From Lachnospiraceae bacterium (lineage in GTDB: Bacteria; Bacillota_A; Clostridia; Lachnospirales; Lachnospiraceae): DNA of 6,583 nt. Numbering within the stretch: the stretch's first letter is position 1; each line of letters starts with the position of its first letter. The notes beneath the pieces are model-generated. The model was given only the letters and a program-made list of their open reading frames with translations, ran no database searches and was not told the DNA's origin. Location of the stretch: the NCBI GenBank assembly GCA_017958245.1, contig JAGDDC010000205.1:1-6583 (forward strand). Reading direction: 5' to 3'. Position numbers and translations under genes: made by a program. Positions 1-6,258 of the stretch are shown here, one piece after another.

Positions 1-214
1 CCACTTCAACAACGAGAACGTTCTTGAGATCGAGACCGCTATCACAGAAGTTATCCAGCAGGAGTTCACTCCTATCGAGTGCGGTTATGTAGATTTCGAC
101 AGCAGCTATGATACAGCTGTTCAGCACCTCAAAGAAGCAGGTATCGATGAGTACGTAGCAGAAGTTAACAGACAGCTCGATGCTTTCTTCGCTGAGAACG
201 GCTACCAGAACTAA
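1..214 (+). CDS. ABC transporter substrate-binding protein, C-terminal fragment (5' end outside window)
   Basis: This is the last 70 codons of a gene that begins upstream; the reading frame starts at base 2 and ends at TAA 212-214. The visible tail includes the segment AVQHLKEAGIDEYVAEVNRQ followed by LDAFFAENGYQN. A final helix of the form LKxAGIDxxxAExxxQLDAFxAxN is what I recall at the C-terminus of family 1 extracellular solute-binding proteins, especially the LplA-like group with a DUF3502-type end, which capture oligosaccharides for ABC importers. The family assignment rests on this tail alone; the lipobox, sugar-binding lobes and partner permeases lie outside the window. Its codon choice (GTT, GTA, GCA, CTC, GAC) matches the long surface-protein gene downstream, which fits a common locus. 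The main alternative is another solute-binding subfamily; a non-transport protein seems less likely. Confidence 0.72.
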   Translation, partial: HFNNENVLEIETAITEVIQQEFTPIECGYVDFDSSYDTAVQHLKEAGIDEYVAEVNRQLDAFFAENGYQN

Positions 215-226
215 GTCTTATCCACA

Positions 227-277
227 GGACTCTTCTAAAGTCCGTATCTCGGCTGCAAGCACGACTTCGGCTGAAGT
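227..277 (+). other. Two small hairpins between the binding-protein gene and the terminator
   Basis: Two inverted repeats lie in the 106 bases between the stop at 214 and the terminator at 321. The first is GGACT (227-231) with AGTCC (239-243) around a 7-nt loop. The second is ACTTC (264-268) with GAAGT (273-277) around GGCT. TATC (245-248) and GATA (283-286) could close an outer stem around the second hairpin. The string TCGGCTG also occurs twice (248-256 region and 267-273). I do not recognise a riboswitch class here, and five-base stems can occur by chance. The stretch may be mRNA 3' tail structure of the transporter gene or part of a leader for the downstream gene. Confidence 0.35.
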
Positions 278-320
278 ATGGCGATAAGGGTGGGAGAGAA
301 AGTGTGAGATAACAAACAAC

Positions 321-360
321 AAAAAACAGGCAGGAAAAATCATGTCCTGCCTGTTTTTTT
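321..360 (+). terminator. Rho-independent terminator upstream of the surface-protein gene
   Basis: A perfect 9-bp stem CAGGCAGGA (327-335) / TCCTGCCTG (345-353) encloses a 9-nt loop and is followed by seven T residues (354-360). Six A residues before the stem (321-326) extend the pairing with the T-tract and would make it usable on the minus strand too. It should end most transcripts from the binding-protein gene. It stops 28 nt before the ATG at 389, so the downstream gene must rely on read-through, on regulated antitermination, or on a promoter upstream of the hairpin. Confidence 0.9.
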
Positions 361-372
361 CACAGAAACAAT

Positions 373-380
373 AGGAAAGG
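373..380 (+). promoter_or_regulatory. Ribosome binding site of the surface-protein gene
   Basis: AGGAAAGG sits 8 nt before the ATG at 389 and is a reasonable Shine-Dalgarno sequence. It supports this start, which is also the one that gives an intact signal peptide. The site lies just after the terminator T-tract, leaving no space for a complete promoter between them. Confidence 0.75.
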
Positions 381-388
381 CACTGAAC

Positions 389-3300
389 ATGAAGAAACTA
401 TACAAGAGAATGATCGCCTTTATGATGGCGCTGGCTCTTATCATCCCCTTCCTTGCATCCATGCCTGCATCTACGGCGAAAGCCGATGACGAAGAGGGCA
501 TCGTGATCGACGGAAACGGGGAGGACTGGAACTATATCACTCCCTTATATGCGGGCGGCGGCATCATCAACAAGCTTTCCGCGTTCACAAAGGACGGAAT
601 GCTCTACGGAAAGATGAACCTTTCCAATGCGAGCAATTTCATGACCTGGCATATCTACTTCGAGACATACGGAGACCTGACGAACCATGTATATGGTATC
701 GGCGCTGATTTCCTGATCGAGACCGACATCCTCTACGAGTATGAGGGTGACGGAGAAGACTGGGAAGGCTTCAAGGGCACACCGGCCGTTGTCACAAGAG
801 AGCTCTCAAGCGACAAGCTGATCCTTGAGTTCGCAGTATCGCTCGAAGACATGCACAACCCCGCATCGATCGGGATCCATGCCGCTACGGTCAGCAACGA
901 CTGGGCGGACGCTGCAGACTGTCCTACAACCGTAGGTGAGTACCTCACGGTTCCCACCTATGAGGAAGTTATCTCCGAAGAGATAGTAGGACTCACACCC
1001 GCAGAGCTTGAGGCATATCTTGCTTCCAAGGAATTCGCGGGAACAAGGTCACAGTGGGATGCGATCAGCTATGATGCAGTTTTCCGCAACTCCAACCTCA
1101 TCAGACTGAAGGCTGTTACAGACGGGGCAAACCTCTATGTTGGCGCTACCGCAAAGCAGCTCTCCAACAACTTCACCGCTACAGTCCTCACGGACAGCGC
1201 TGAGTACCAGATCAAGGCAAACGGCGCGGTCTACAGGATCGAGAACGGCAGGAAGGTCGACACCGGAAAGATCATGCAGGGCTTCTCAAAGGCCGACGGC
1301 GGCTTTGAGATCTGCATACCTCTCGAGAACCTTGAGTTTTCGGAGAAGGTCTTTGACGTTTACATGGAGGACGCAGGCGAGAGACTTCCCGATGATGAGG
1401 GCAAGTACCTTCATGTTGAGCCCCCCATCGACGAGGACGCTCCTGCGATCACAGTTGACGGTGATCCCTCCGACTGGGCCGGAGTACAGCCCATCGGACA
1501 CGGCGAGGGAACTCTGGGCGATCTCTACGCCATTAGGACAAATGACGCTCTCTACGTCATGACGACCATCAAGGGTGTTACGGATCCCGAGTCATCGGCA
1601 GCTTACACCACAAGCCTTTTCATCGGTACTGACAACGACGACAGCACCGGTTTCATCCACAGCGGATACGCAAAGCACAACACAGGCGATGTCCTGATCC
1701 AGGACTGGTACTCATACGGTGATGACAGAAACCTCGAGATCTTCTACACTGCAGAGCCTGTCATCCTCGAGTGGAACATGAAGAAGCAGAACGTTGAGGG
1801 CTACGAGAAGGTATTCAAGCCTACTTCAAAGTCCGGCGAGTACTGCGCTGAGTGGGTACTTCCCATGGAGACTCTTAAGGAGATCACAGAGGCTGTCAAC
1901 GACGACCTCTACATCTGCGTAGACCGTAACGACGTTCAGACAGACGAGGAGACCTACGAGCGTCTCACTCCCGAGGGCTGGACTCCCGCAAGAGACAGCA
2001 AGAACGGGTCATTTGCAAAGGTACCGAAGTACAGGACCACATTTGACCTTGTACTCGACGACTTCGATCTCTCCGACTGGAACTCGGTATGCAACTTCGC
2101 AAAGCACGAGACGACAGTCAACCTTGTCGGAGTTAAGTCTGACGAGAAACTTTACACCATGATCCTCGGCAACGGAGATCTCACTACGGACAACAAGTAT
2201 TACATCGCTACTGACGCGGCAGGCTTCAACTATGACGGCAGGGAGAACGTTTCCTACTTCATAGACGACGGCCAGCTCTATCAGGTAACGGCGGACGACA
2301 CGCTTTCCGCTGACAGCGAGAGCGTATATCAGTACTACGAGGCAGGTTCGTGTCTCATGCAGCTCTACCTTTCACAGATCGGCAACCCCGCGAAGGTGAG
2401 CCTCTGCACGAACAGCAACGACGGAGAGTACGTACTTCCCGAGACCGGTATGCTCACCATCTCCAAGACGGTCACCGAGAACAGGGAAGAGGGATTCTTC
2501 TATCCCAGACAGACATTTGACTTCTACAACAACCCTTACAAGGGCTGGGTAGGCTGGGCTGATATCAACGAGGGCGACATAAACGATATCGTCACCGAGC
2601 ACAACCTGATCTACGTAGACTTCAAGTGGAGCGAGTTTGAGCCCGAGAAAGGCGTCTACAACTTCGACGCTATTGAGGAGCAGTACCAGTTCGACAAGTG
2701 GAAAGCCGAAGGCACGAGGATGGTTCTCCGTTTCGTTATGGACAACCCGAACCTTGTAGACGGCAATCCCGACATCAAGAGAATGGATATACCTCAGTGG
2801 CTCTATGACGAGCTCGAGGCAGAGAACGCAGAGGGCGAGGGCGCAGGCGTATTCTACAACGGTCAGACCATACTCGATCTGCTCGGCGGATGCGGCTTCT
2901 CACCCAACTACAAGAGCCCTAAGCTCCGTGAGTACCACTCAAATGTTGTGAAGGCACTCGCAGAGAGATACGACGATCCTTCGATCTGTGCATATGTAGA
3001 GGTTGGTTCGCTCGGACACTGGGCTGAGTTCCACACCTGGCCCACAGGTACCGGTGAGTTCCCCAATCCTCAGCTTGCACAGGAATACATGCAGGCCTAT
3101 GTTGACGCTTTCAAGAACGTCAAAGTCGGCATCAGAAAGCCTTACGCTGTGGCGGCAGAGAACAACTGGGGTCTCTACAACGACATCTTCGGCGTGACGA
3201 GCGACGGCGGTACACCTACTTTCCTTGAGTGGGCTGCTACCGGAAACACCGATATGCCCGAAAGCACACCTGAGGACGTAGCTGCATCGGCTATGCCTGA

Positions 3301-4099
3301 CTGGTGGAAGCTCAACTACTCCGGCGGTGAGTTCGCAAACGGCGATTTCAGAACGAACGCACTTGACGAGAACATCTGCGCTGTACTCGCTCAGATCAGG
3401 GACAGCCATACGACATGGCTCGGCCCTTGCTCCGCTTGTGATTTCAAGAAGGGCAACAGCGAATACGAGGATTTCGAGTACAACATCCACGTTCTGATGA
3501 AGCAGATGGGATATAACTACAGTGTATATTCGATCTCGCAGCCTGAGCAGCTTGCAGCAGGTGAGGAGACAGAGCTCTCCATCACATGGAACAACTCGGG
3601 CGTAGCGCCGATATACTACAATTGTCCCGTTACACTGATGCTCAAGAACGATTCAGGCGTTGCTTACGAGCAGAAGCTTGACGTTGACACGACGACCTGG
3701 CAGCCCGGAAGGACTACCGTCAAGGTTCCCGTGACTGTACCCGCTGACCTTGCAAAGGGTGAGTACACACTTGCCATCAAGATGGAGTCGGGCGATTCGA
3801 ACGCTCAGATCATCAAGCTTGCTATGGTAGGCGAAGCAGCAGATGGAAGCTACGATCTTTACAGAATTAATGTTGGCGAAGGACAGGCAGCAGAGGCAGA
3901 GCCCACTCCCGAAGTAAAGGAAGAGGAGCCCACCCCTACCGCAACTCCTGAGCCCGAGGCTACGACCGCTCCCGAGCAGCCCGCAAAGGAAGACGGCGCA
4001 AACGTCGGCCTCATCATCGGCATCTGCGCAGGCGTTGTAGTCGTTGGAGCAGCAGCTGCACTGATAATCCGTTCAAGGAAGAAAAGAGGCGCCAAATGA
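389..4099 (+). CDS. Secreted, membrane-anchored multi-modular glycoside-hydrolase-like protein (DUF4832-type barrel)
   Basis: This 1236-residue protein probably binds and degrades a glycan at the cell surface; the substrate is unknown. Residues 1-32 form a signal peptide (KK/KR start, hydrophobic core, likely cut after AKA). Four degenerate beta-sandwich modules follow: about 38-190 (IDGNGEDW), 220-345, 354-550 (VDGDPSDW, ending at W363) and 551-693 (LSDW, W564). Each has a repeating 'L..a.t...LY' strand, as in CBM9/DOMON-like sugar-binding domains. From about 700 comes a barrel-like domain: NPYKGW (715-720), WSEFEPEKG (from W747), VEVGSLGHWAEFH (870-882) and PTFLEW (E947). This order is what I recall in DUF4832 proteins, which resemble GH42-type hydrolases. 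E880 and E947 are candidate catalytic acids; that is inference. A C-terminal sandwich (about 1047-1165), a Pro/Thr/Glu linker (1168-1203), a transmembrane helix (about 1206-1227) and a basic tail RSRKKRGAK complete it. No LPXTG motif is present, so anchoring is by the helix. The stop overlaps the next start. Confidence 0.85.
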   Translation: MKKLYKRMIAFMMALALIIPFLASMPASTAKADDEEGIVIDGNGEDWNYITPLYAGGGIINKLSAFTKDGMLYGKMNLSNASNFMTWHIYFETYGDLTNHVYGIGADFLIETDILYEYEGDGEDWEGFKGTPAVVTRELSSDKLILEFAVSLEDMHNPASIGIHAATVSNDWADAADCPTTVGEYLTVPTYEEVISEEIVGLTPAELEAYLASKEFAGTRSQWDAISYDAVFRNSNLIRLKAVTDGANLYVGATAKQLSNNFTATVLTDSAEYQIKANGAVYRIENGRKVDTGKIMQGFSKADGGFEICIPLENLEFSEKVFDVYMEDAGERLPDDEGKYLHVEPPIDEDAPAITVDGDPSDWAGVQPIGHGEGTLGDLYAIRTNDALYVMTTIKGVTDPESSAAYTTSLFIGTDNDDSTGFIHSGYAKHNTGDVLIQDWYSYGDDRNLEIFYTAEPVILEWNMKKQNVEGYEKVFKPTSKSGEYCAEWVLPMETLKEITEAVNDDLYICVDRNDVQTDEETYERLTPEGWTPARDSKNGSFAKVPKYRTTFDLVLDDFDLSDWNSVCNFAKHETTVNLVGVKSDEKLYTMILGNGDLTTDNKYYIATDAAGFNYDGRENVSYFIDDGQLYQVTADDTLSADSESVYQYYEAGSCLMQLYLSQIGNPAKVSLCTNSNDGEYVLPETGMLTISKTVTENREEGFFYPRQTFDFYNNPYKGWVGWADINEGDINDIVTEHNLIYVDFKWSEFEPEKGVYNFDAIEEQYQFDKWKAEGTRMVLRFVMDNPNLVDGNPDIKRMDIPQWLYDELEAENAEGEGAGVFYNGQTILDLLGGCGFSPNYKSPKLREYHSNVVKALAERYDDPSICAYVEVGSLGHWAEFHTWPTGTGEFPNPQLAQEYMQAYVDAFKNVKVGIRKPYAVAAENNWGLYNDIFGVTSDGGTPTFLEWAATGNTDMPESTPEDVAASAMPDWWKLNYSGGEFANGDFRTNALDENICAVLAQIRDSHTTWLGPCSACDFKKGNSEYEDFEYNIHVLMKQMGYNYSVYSISQPEQLAAGEETELSITWNNSGVAPIYYNCPVTLMLKNDSGVAYEQKLDVDTTTWQPGRTTVKVPVTVPADLAKGEYTLAIKMESGDSNAQIIKLAMVGEAADGSYDLYRINVGEGQAAEAEPTPEVKEEEPTPTATPEPEATTAPEQPAKEDGANVGLIIGICAGVVVVGAAAALIIRSRKKRGAK
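4084..4099 (+). promoter_or_regulatory. Ribosome binding site and ATGA start/stop overlap for translational coupling
   Basis: AAGAGG (4084-4089) lies 6 nt before the ATG at 4096, inside the codons for the basic tail of the surface protein. The start ATG (4096-4098) overlaps the stop TGA (4097-4099) by the ATGA arrangement. Ribosomes finishing the surface protein can restart directly on the oxidoreductase, so the two products should be made together. Confidence 0.8.
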
Positions 4100-5334
4100 A
4101 GCTTGCATTGATAGGAGCAGGACAGAGAGGAGCAATCTACACTAAGTACGCATACGAGAAGACCGGAGCGGAGATAGTGGCGGTTGTCGATCTCAAAAAA
4201 GAAAAAAGGGACATGATCTGCAAAGAGTACAATGTTCCCGAGAACATGGCATTTGAGAACGTTGACGACTTCTACAAGCTCGGCAAGATCGCGGATGCCG
4301 TGATCATAGCGACGATGGACAGGGATCACTTCAAGCACGTTATGCCCGCGATAGCTCTCGGCTACAATGTGCTTCTTGAGAAGCCTATATCCCCCGACAT
4401 CAAGGAGTGCCTCGAGATCCAGAAGAGTGCTCATGAGCACAACGTAAAGATCGTGGTATGCCACGTTCTGCGCTACACTGAGTTCTTCTCGACCATCAAG
4501 AGGATCATTGATTCGGGCGAGCTTGGCAAGGTCGTTACCATCCAGCACGCAGAGAACGTAGGAAACTTCCACATCGCTCACTCATTTGTCAGGGGAAACT
4601 GGCGTAACTCAGACCTGTCGTCCCCGATCATCATGCAGAAATCCTGCCACGACATGGATATACTCCAGTGGCTGGTTGACAGCGAGTGTGACAAGGTATC
4701 GTCCTTCGGAGCTCTCTCCTACTTCAAGGAGGAGAACGCGCCCAAGGGTAGCACCGCAAGATGCCTTGACTGCCCGGTTGCCGCAGACTGCAGGTTCGAC
4801 GGAAGGAAGGCTTACCTTCCCATCCGCGGAGACTGGCCGGCAGCGGTACTCACCGAGGACCAGAGCGAGGAAGGCATCCTCAAGGCACTCAGAGAGGGCC
4901 CTTACGGAAGATGCGTTTTCAGATGCGACAACAACGTATGTGACCAGCAGGTTACAAACATCCAGTTCAAGAACGGCGTGACGGCTTCGTTCCACCTGAG
5001 CGGACTCACGAACAAGATGCACCGTACGATCAAGGTTATGTGCGAGAACGGCGATATATTCGGTGATGACGCTGAGGATTACATCACAGTTACTCACTAT
5101 TCGGCGAACTCGCAGTACGAAGGAAGCGTCCGCAAGGTTGAGATCAACAACGAGGAAGGCTTCCACGGCGGCGGCGACTACAGACTCGTCATGGATTTCA
5201 TCGGCGAGCTCGAGGGCAAGAACGCCGAGAGCCGCTCTTCGATCGACAGGTCGATAGAGAGCCATTTGATGGCATATGCCGCAGAGCAGTCAAGACTGAG
5301 CGACAAGGTCATCAAGATCGACGACATTAGATAA
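4096..5334 (+). CDS. Gfo/Idh/MocA family NAD(P)-dependent oxidoreductase with cysteine-rich insertion
   Basis: This 412-residue cytoplasmic enzyme should oxidise or reduce a hydroxyl of a sugar, inositol or related polyol using NAD(P). The Rossmann fold begins at once: GAGQRG (7-12) binds the dinucleotide, and D32 at the end of the second strand suggests preference for NAD. LLEKPIS contains the family's EKP motif with the usual lysine (K96). CHDMD (184-188) places a His-Asp pair where the family carries its active-site histidine region. The central part is unusual: C223, C226 and C232 (CLDCPVAADC), then C273, C277 and C282 (RCVFRCDNNVC), which could form a metal site or disulphides. I recall similar 'DCP' and 'YGRCV.RCDN' motifs in other Firmicute and Bacteroidetes members, without a known role. 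The gene is translationally coupled to the surface glycosidase-like gene, so a role on the released sugar is likely but unproven. A terminator follows 14 nt after the stop. Exact substrate cannot be assigned. Confidence 0.9.
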   Translation: MKLALIGAGQRGAIYTKYAYEKTGAEIVAVVDLKKEKRDMICKEYNVPENMAFENVDDFYKLGKIADAVIIATMDRDHFKHVMPAIALGYNVLLEKPISPDIKECLEIQKSAHEHNVKIVVCHVLRYTEFFSTIKRIIDSGELGKVVTIQHAENVGNFHIAHSFVRGNWRNSDLSSPIIMQKSCHDMDILQWLVDSECDKVSSFGALSYFKEENAPKGSTARCLDCPVAADCRFDGRKAYLPIRGDWPAAVLTEDQSEEGILKALREGPYGRCVFRCDNNVCDQQVTNIQFKNGVTASFHLSGLTNKMHRTIKVMCENGDIFGDDAEDYITVTHYSANSQYEGSVRKVEINNEEGFHGGGDYRLVMDFIGELEGKNAESRSSIDRSIESHLMAYAAEQSRLSDKVIKIDDIR

Positions 5335-5348
5335 GTTCAAGTTTTTAA

Positions 5349-5385
5349 AGAGAGGGTATCGAAAGATGCCCTCTCTAATTTTTTT
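5349..5385 (+). terminator. Rho-independent terminator after the oxidoreductase gene
   Basis: A 12-bp stem AGAGAGGGTATC (5349-5360) / GATGCCCTCTCT (5365-5376) contains one G-U pair and is capped by a GAAA tetraloop (5361-5364), a stable GNRA loop. It is followed by AA and seven T residues (5379-5385). It closes the surface-protein/oxidoreductase unit and separates it from the hemolysin III gene. An in-frame ATG at 5366 lies inside the right arm and is not a credible start. Confidence 0.95.
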
Positions 5386-5400
5386 CTTAATCTTTGCCTG

Positions 5401-5406
5401 TATGAT
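5401..5406 (+). promoter_or_regulatory. Possible -10 element for the hemolysin III gene
   Basis: TATGAT resembles the sigma-A -10 hexamer and is placed so that transcription would begin shortly before the ribosome binding site at 5426. The matching -35 position would fall in the terminator T-tract (about 5378-5383), where there is no good TTGACA match. The gene needs a promoter after a strong terminator, which is the main support for this weak call. Confidence 0.3.
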
Positions 5407-5425
5407 AGTGGGAGAAAAGTTTTAC

Positions 5426-5434
5426 AGGGAGGAG
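5426..5434 (+). promoter_or_regulatory. Strong ribosome binding site that selects the start at 5441
   Basis: AGGGAGGAG contains GGGAGG ending 8 nt before the ATG at 5441, the best Shine-Dalgarno match in the window. It favours 5441 over the upstream ATG at 5366. A second in-frame ATG at 5552 also has a fair site (AGGGAG, 5538-5543, 8 nt spacing), so a shorter product cannot be excluded. Confidence 0.75.
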
Positions 5435-5440
5435 ACTCAT

Positions 5441-6178
5441 ATGGATCAGATGGTTATAAACGCCGGTGTTGCCGGACTGACCGCGGGGTCTGCAAGAACG
5501 GCAAAGAAAGAGAGAGCCGCACAGAAAAGAGAGCGACAGGGAGTGACGCTCATGAACTACTCTCTCGGAGAGGAACTCATAAGCGCGATCACGCACGGCA
5601 TAGGCGCAGGGCTTGCGATAGCGGGGCTGGTGCTCATGATCGTGAAGGCGGCGCAGACAGGGGCTGTTGAAGTGACTTCTGCCGCGGTTTACGGCGGGAC
5701 ACTCTTCATCATGTATATATGCTCAACCATGTATCACGCTCTCGGACACAACAAGGCAAAGAAAGTCTTCCGCGTGCTCGATCACTGCGGAGTCTTTCTC
5801 CTCATAGCGGGGACCTACACACCCTACACGCTGGTCGCGCTAGGCGGAGCGTTCGGGTGGTCGATCTTCGGCTTTATATGGGGGCTTACGATACTGGGGA
5901 TAGTTTTCAACTCGATAGACCTTGAGAAGTACGAGAAGCTCTCGATGATCGTCAACATCATCATGGGCTGGACGATAGTGATCGCCATGTACCCCCTGTG
6001 CAGGAAACTCGACATTGCAGCGATCATCCTGCTGATAGCGGGCGGCGTGGTATACAGCGTGGGAGCCGTGCTCTACGCAAATGGGCACAAAAAAAAGTAC
6101 ATGCACTCGCTCTGGCACTTCTTTGTGCTGGGCGGAAGCGTGCTGCACTTCTTTTCGCTGTATCTGTATGTATTGTAA
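5441..6178 (+). CDS. Hemolysin III / PAQR-like (YqfA/TrhA type) integral membrane protein
   Basis: The product is 245 residues with about seven hydrophobic segments, a polytopic membrane protein of the HlyIII family (PAQR superfamily). Conserved motifs are visible: EELISAITHGIG (H52), STMYHAL (S95, H99), DHCGVFLLIAGTYTPYTL (from D114) and HSLWHFFVLGGSVLHFF (H222, H226, H236). These His/Ser/Asp residues correspond to the metal-binding set of the superfamily. The name comes from a reported haemolytic activity; members are now mostly linked to membrane homeostasis, and the exact role here is unknown. The start is chosen by the strong ribosome site. It gives a basic, Ala-rich leader of 37 residues before MNYSLGEE, longer than the roughly 210-220 residues usual for the family. 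Starting at 5552 would give 208 residues, closer to the norm. Codon choice is richer in GTG, GCG, GGG and ATA than in the genes to the left. It is probably monocistronic, between a terminator and a convergent gene. Confidence 0.9.
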   Translation: MDQMVINAGVAGLTAGSARTAKKERAAQKRERQGVTLMNYSLGEELISAITHGIGAGLAIAGLVLMIVKAAQTGAVEVTSAAVYGGTLFIMYICSTMYHALGHNKAKKVFRVLDHCGVFLLIAGTYTPYTLVALGGAFGWSIFGFIWGLTILGIVFNSIDLEKYEKLSMIVNIIMGWTIVIAMYPLCRKLDIAAIILLIAGGVVYSVGAVLYANGHKKKYMHSLWHFFVLGGSVLHFFSLYLYVL

Positions 6179-6230
6179 GCAAAGAGGACTTGATGGTACA
6201 GGTTTTTCGGAAGGTTCTCCCGGCCGTCTA

Positions 6231-6251
6231 CCGAAGGTCTCATGACCTCGG
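6231..6251. other. Hairpin between the convergent hemolysin III and degV-family genes
   Basis: CCGA-A-GGTC (6231-6239) pairs with GACC-TCGG (6244-6251) around a TCAT loop, with one bulged A. It lies 52 nt after the hemolysin III stop and 7 nt after the DegV-family stop. Neither strand has a T-tract right behind it, so it is at best an atypical terminator or an mRNA-end stabiliser for one or both convergent genes. Confidence 0.35.
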
Positions 6252-6258
6252 TGCGGTG

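Noticed and set aside
215..320. Known riboswitch in the intergenic region
   Set aside because: The conserved cores I can recall (TPP, cobalamin, SAM, glycine, c-di-GMP, ZTP and others) are absent; only short hairpins are visible.
2939..3490. 183-codon open frame on the minus strand
   Set aside because: It is antisense to the conserved barrel region of the surface protein; strong codon bias there leaves few reverse stops, so it is a shadow.
3892..4099. Sortase anchoring of the surface protein
   Set aside because: No LPXTG-like motif precedes the hydrophobic segment. The linker runs straight into a long transmembrane helix with a basic tail, which fits simple membrane anchoring.
4195..4208. 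A6-G-A6-G tract in the oxidoreductase gene as a frameshift site
   Set aside because: Neither heptamer is in the phase needed for a -1 slip, and the protein reads through with intact family motifs.
3859..4581. 240-codon open frame on the minus strand across the junction of the two main genes
   Set aside because: It lies opposite two well-supported genes, shows low-complexity Thr/Ala/Ser and Val/Leu runs expected from reversed biased codons, and matches no family I know.
4609..5265. 218-codon open frame on the minus strand
   Set aside because: It is antisense to the oxidoreductase, has no recognisable domain and no convincing ribosome site was seen.
5366..5440. Upstream in-frame extension of the hemolysin III gene beginning MPSLIFFLIF
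   Set aside because: The ATG lies inside the right arm of the 5349-5385 terminator, and the hydrophobic residues are encoded by its T-tract. A much better ribosome site serves ATG 5441.
6089..6097. A8G run containing an in-phase A AAA AAG slippery heptamer in the hemolysin III gene
   Set aside because: No upstream Shine-Dalgarno-like stimulator or strong downstream stem was seen. A -1 shift would lose the conserved C-terminal histidine motif, so programmed frameshifting is unlikely, though the run is a spot for sequencing errors.
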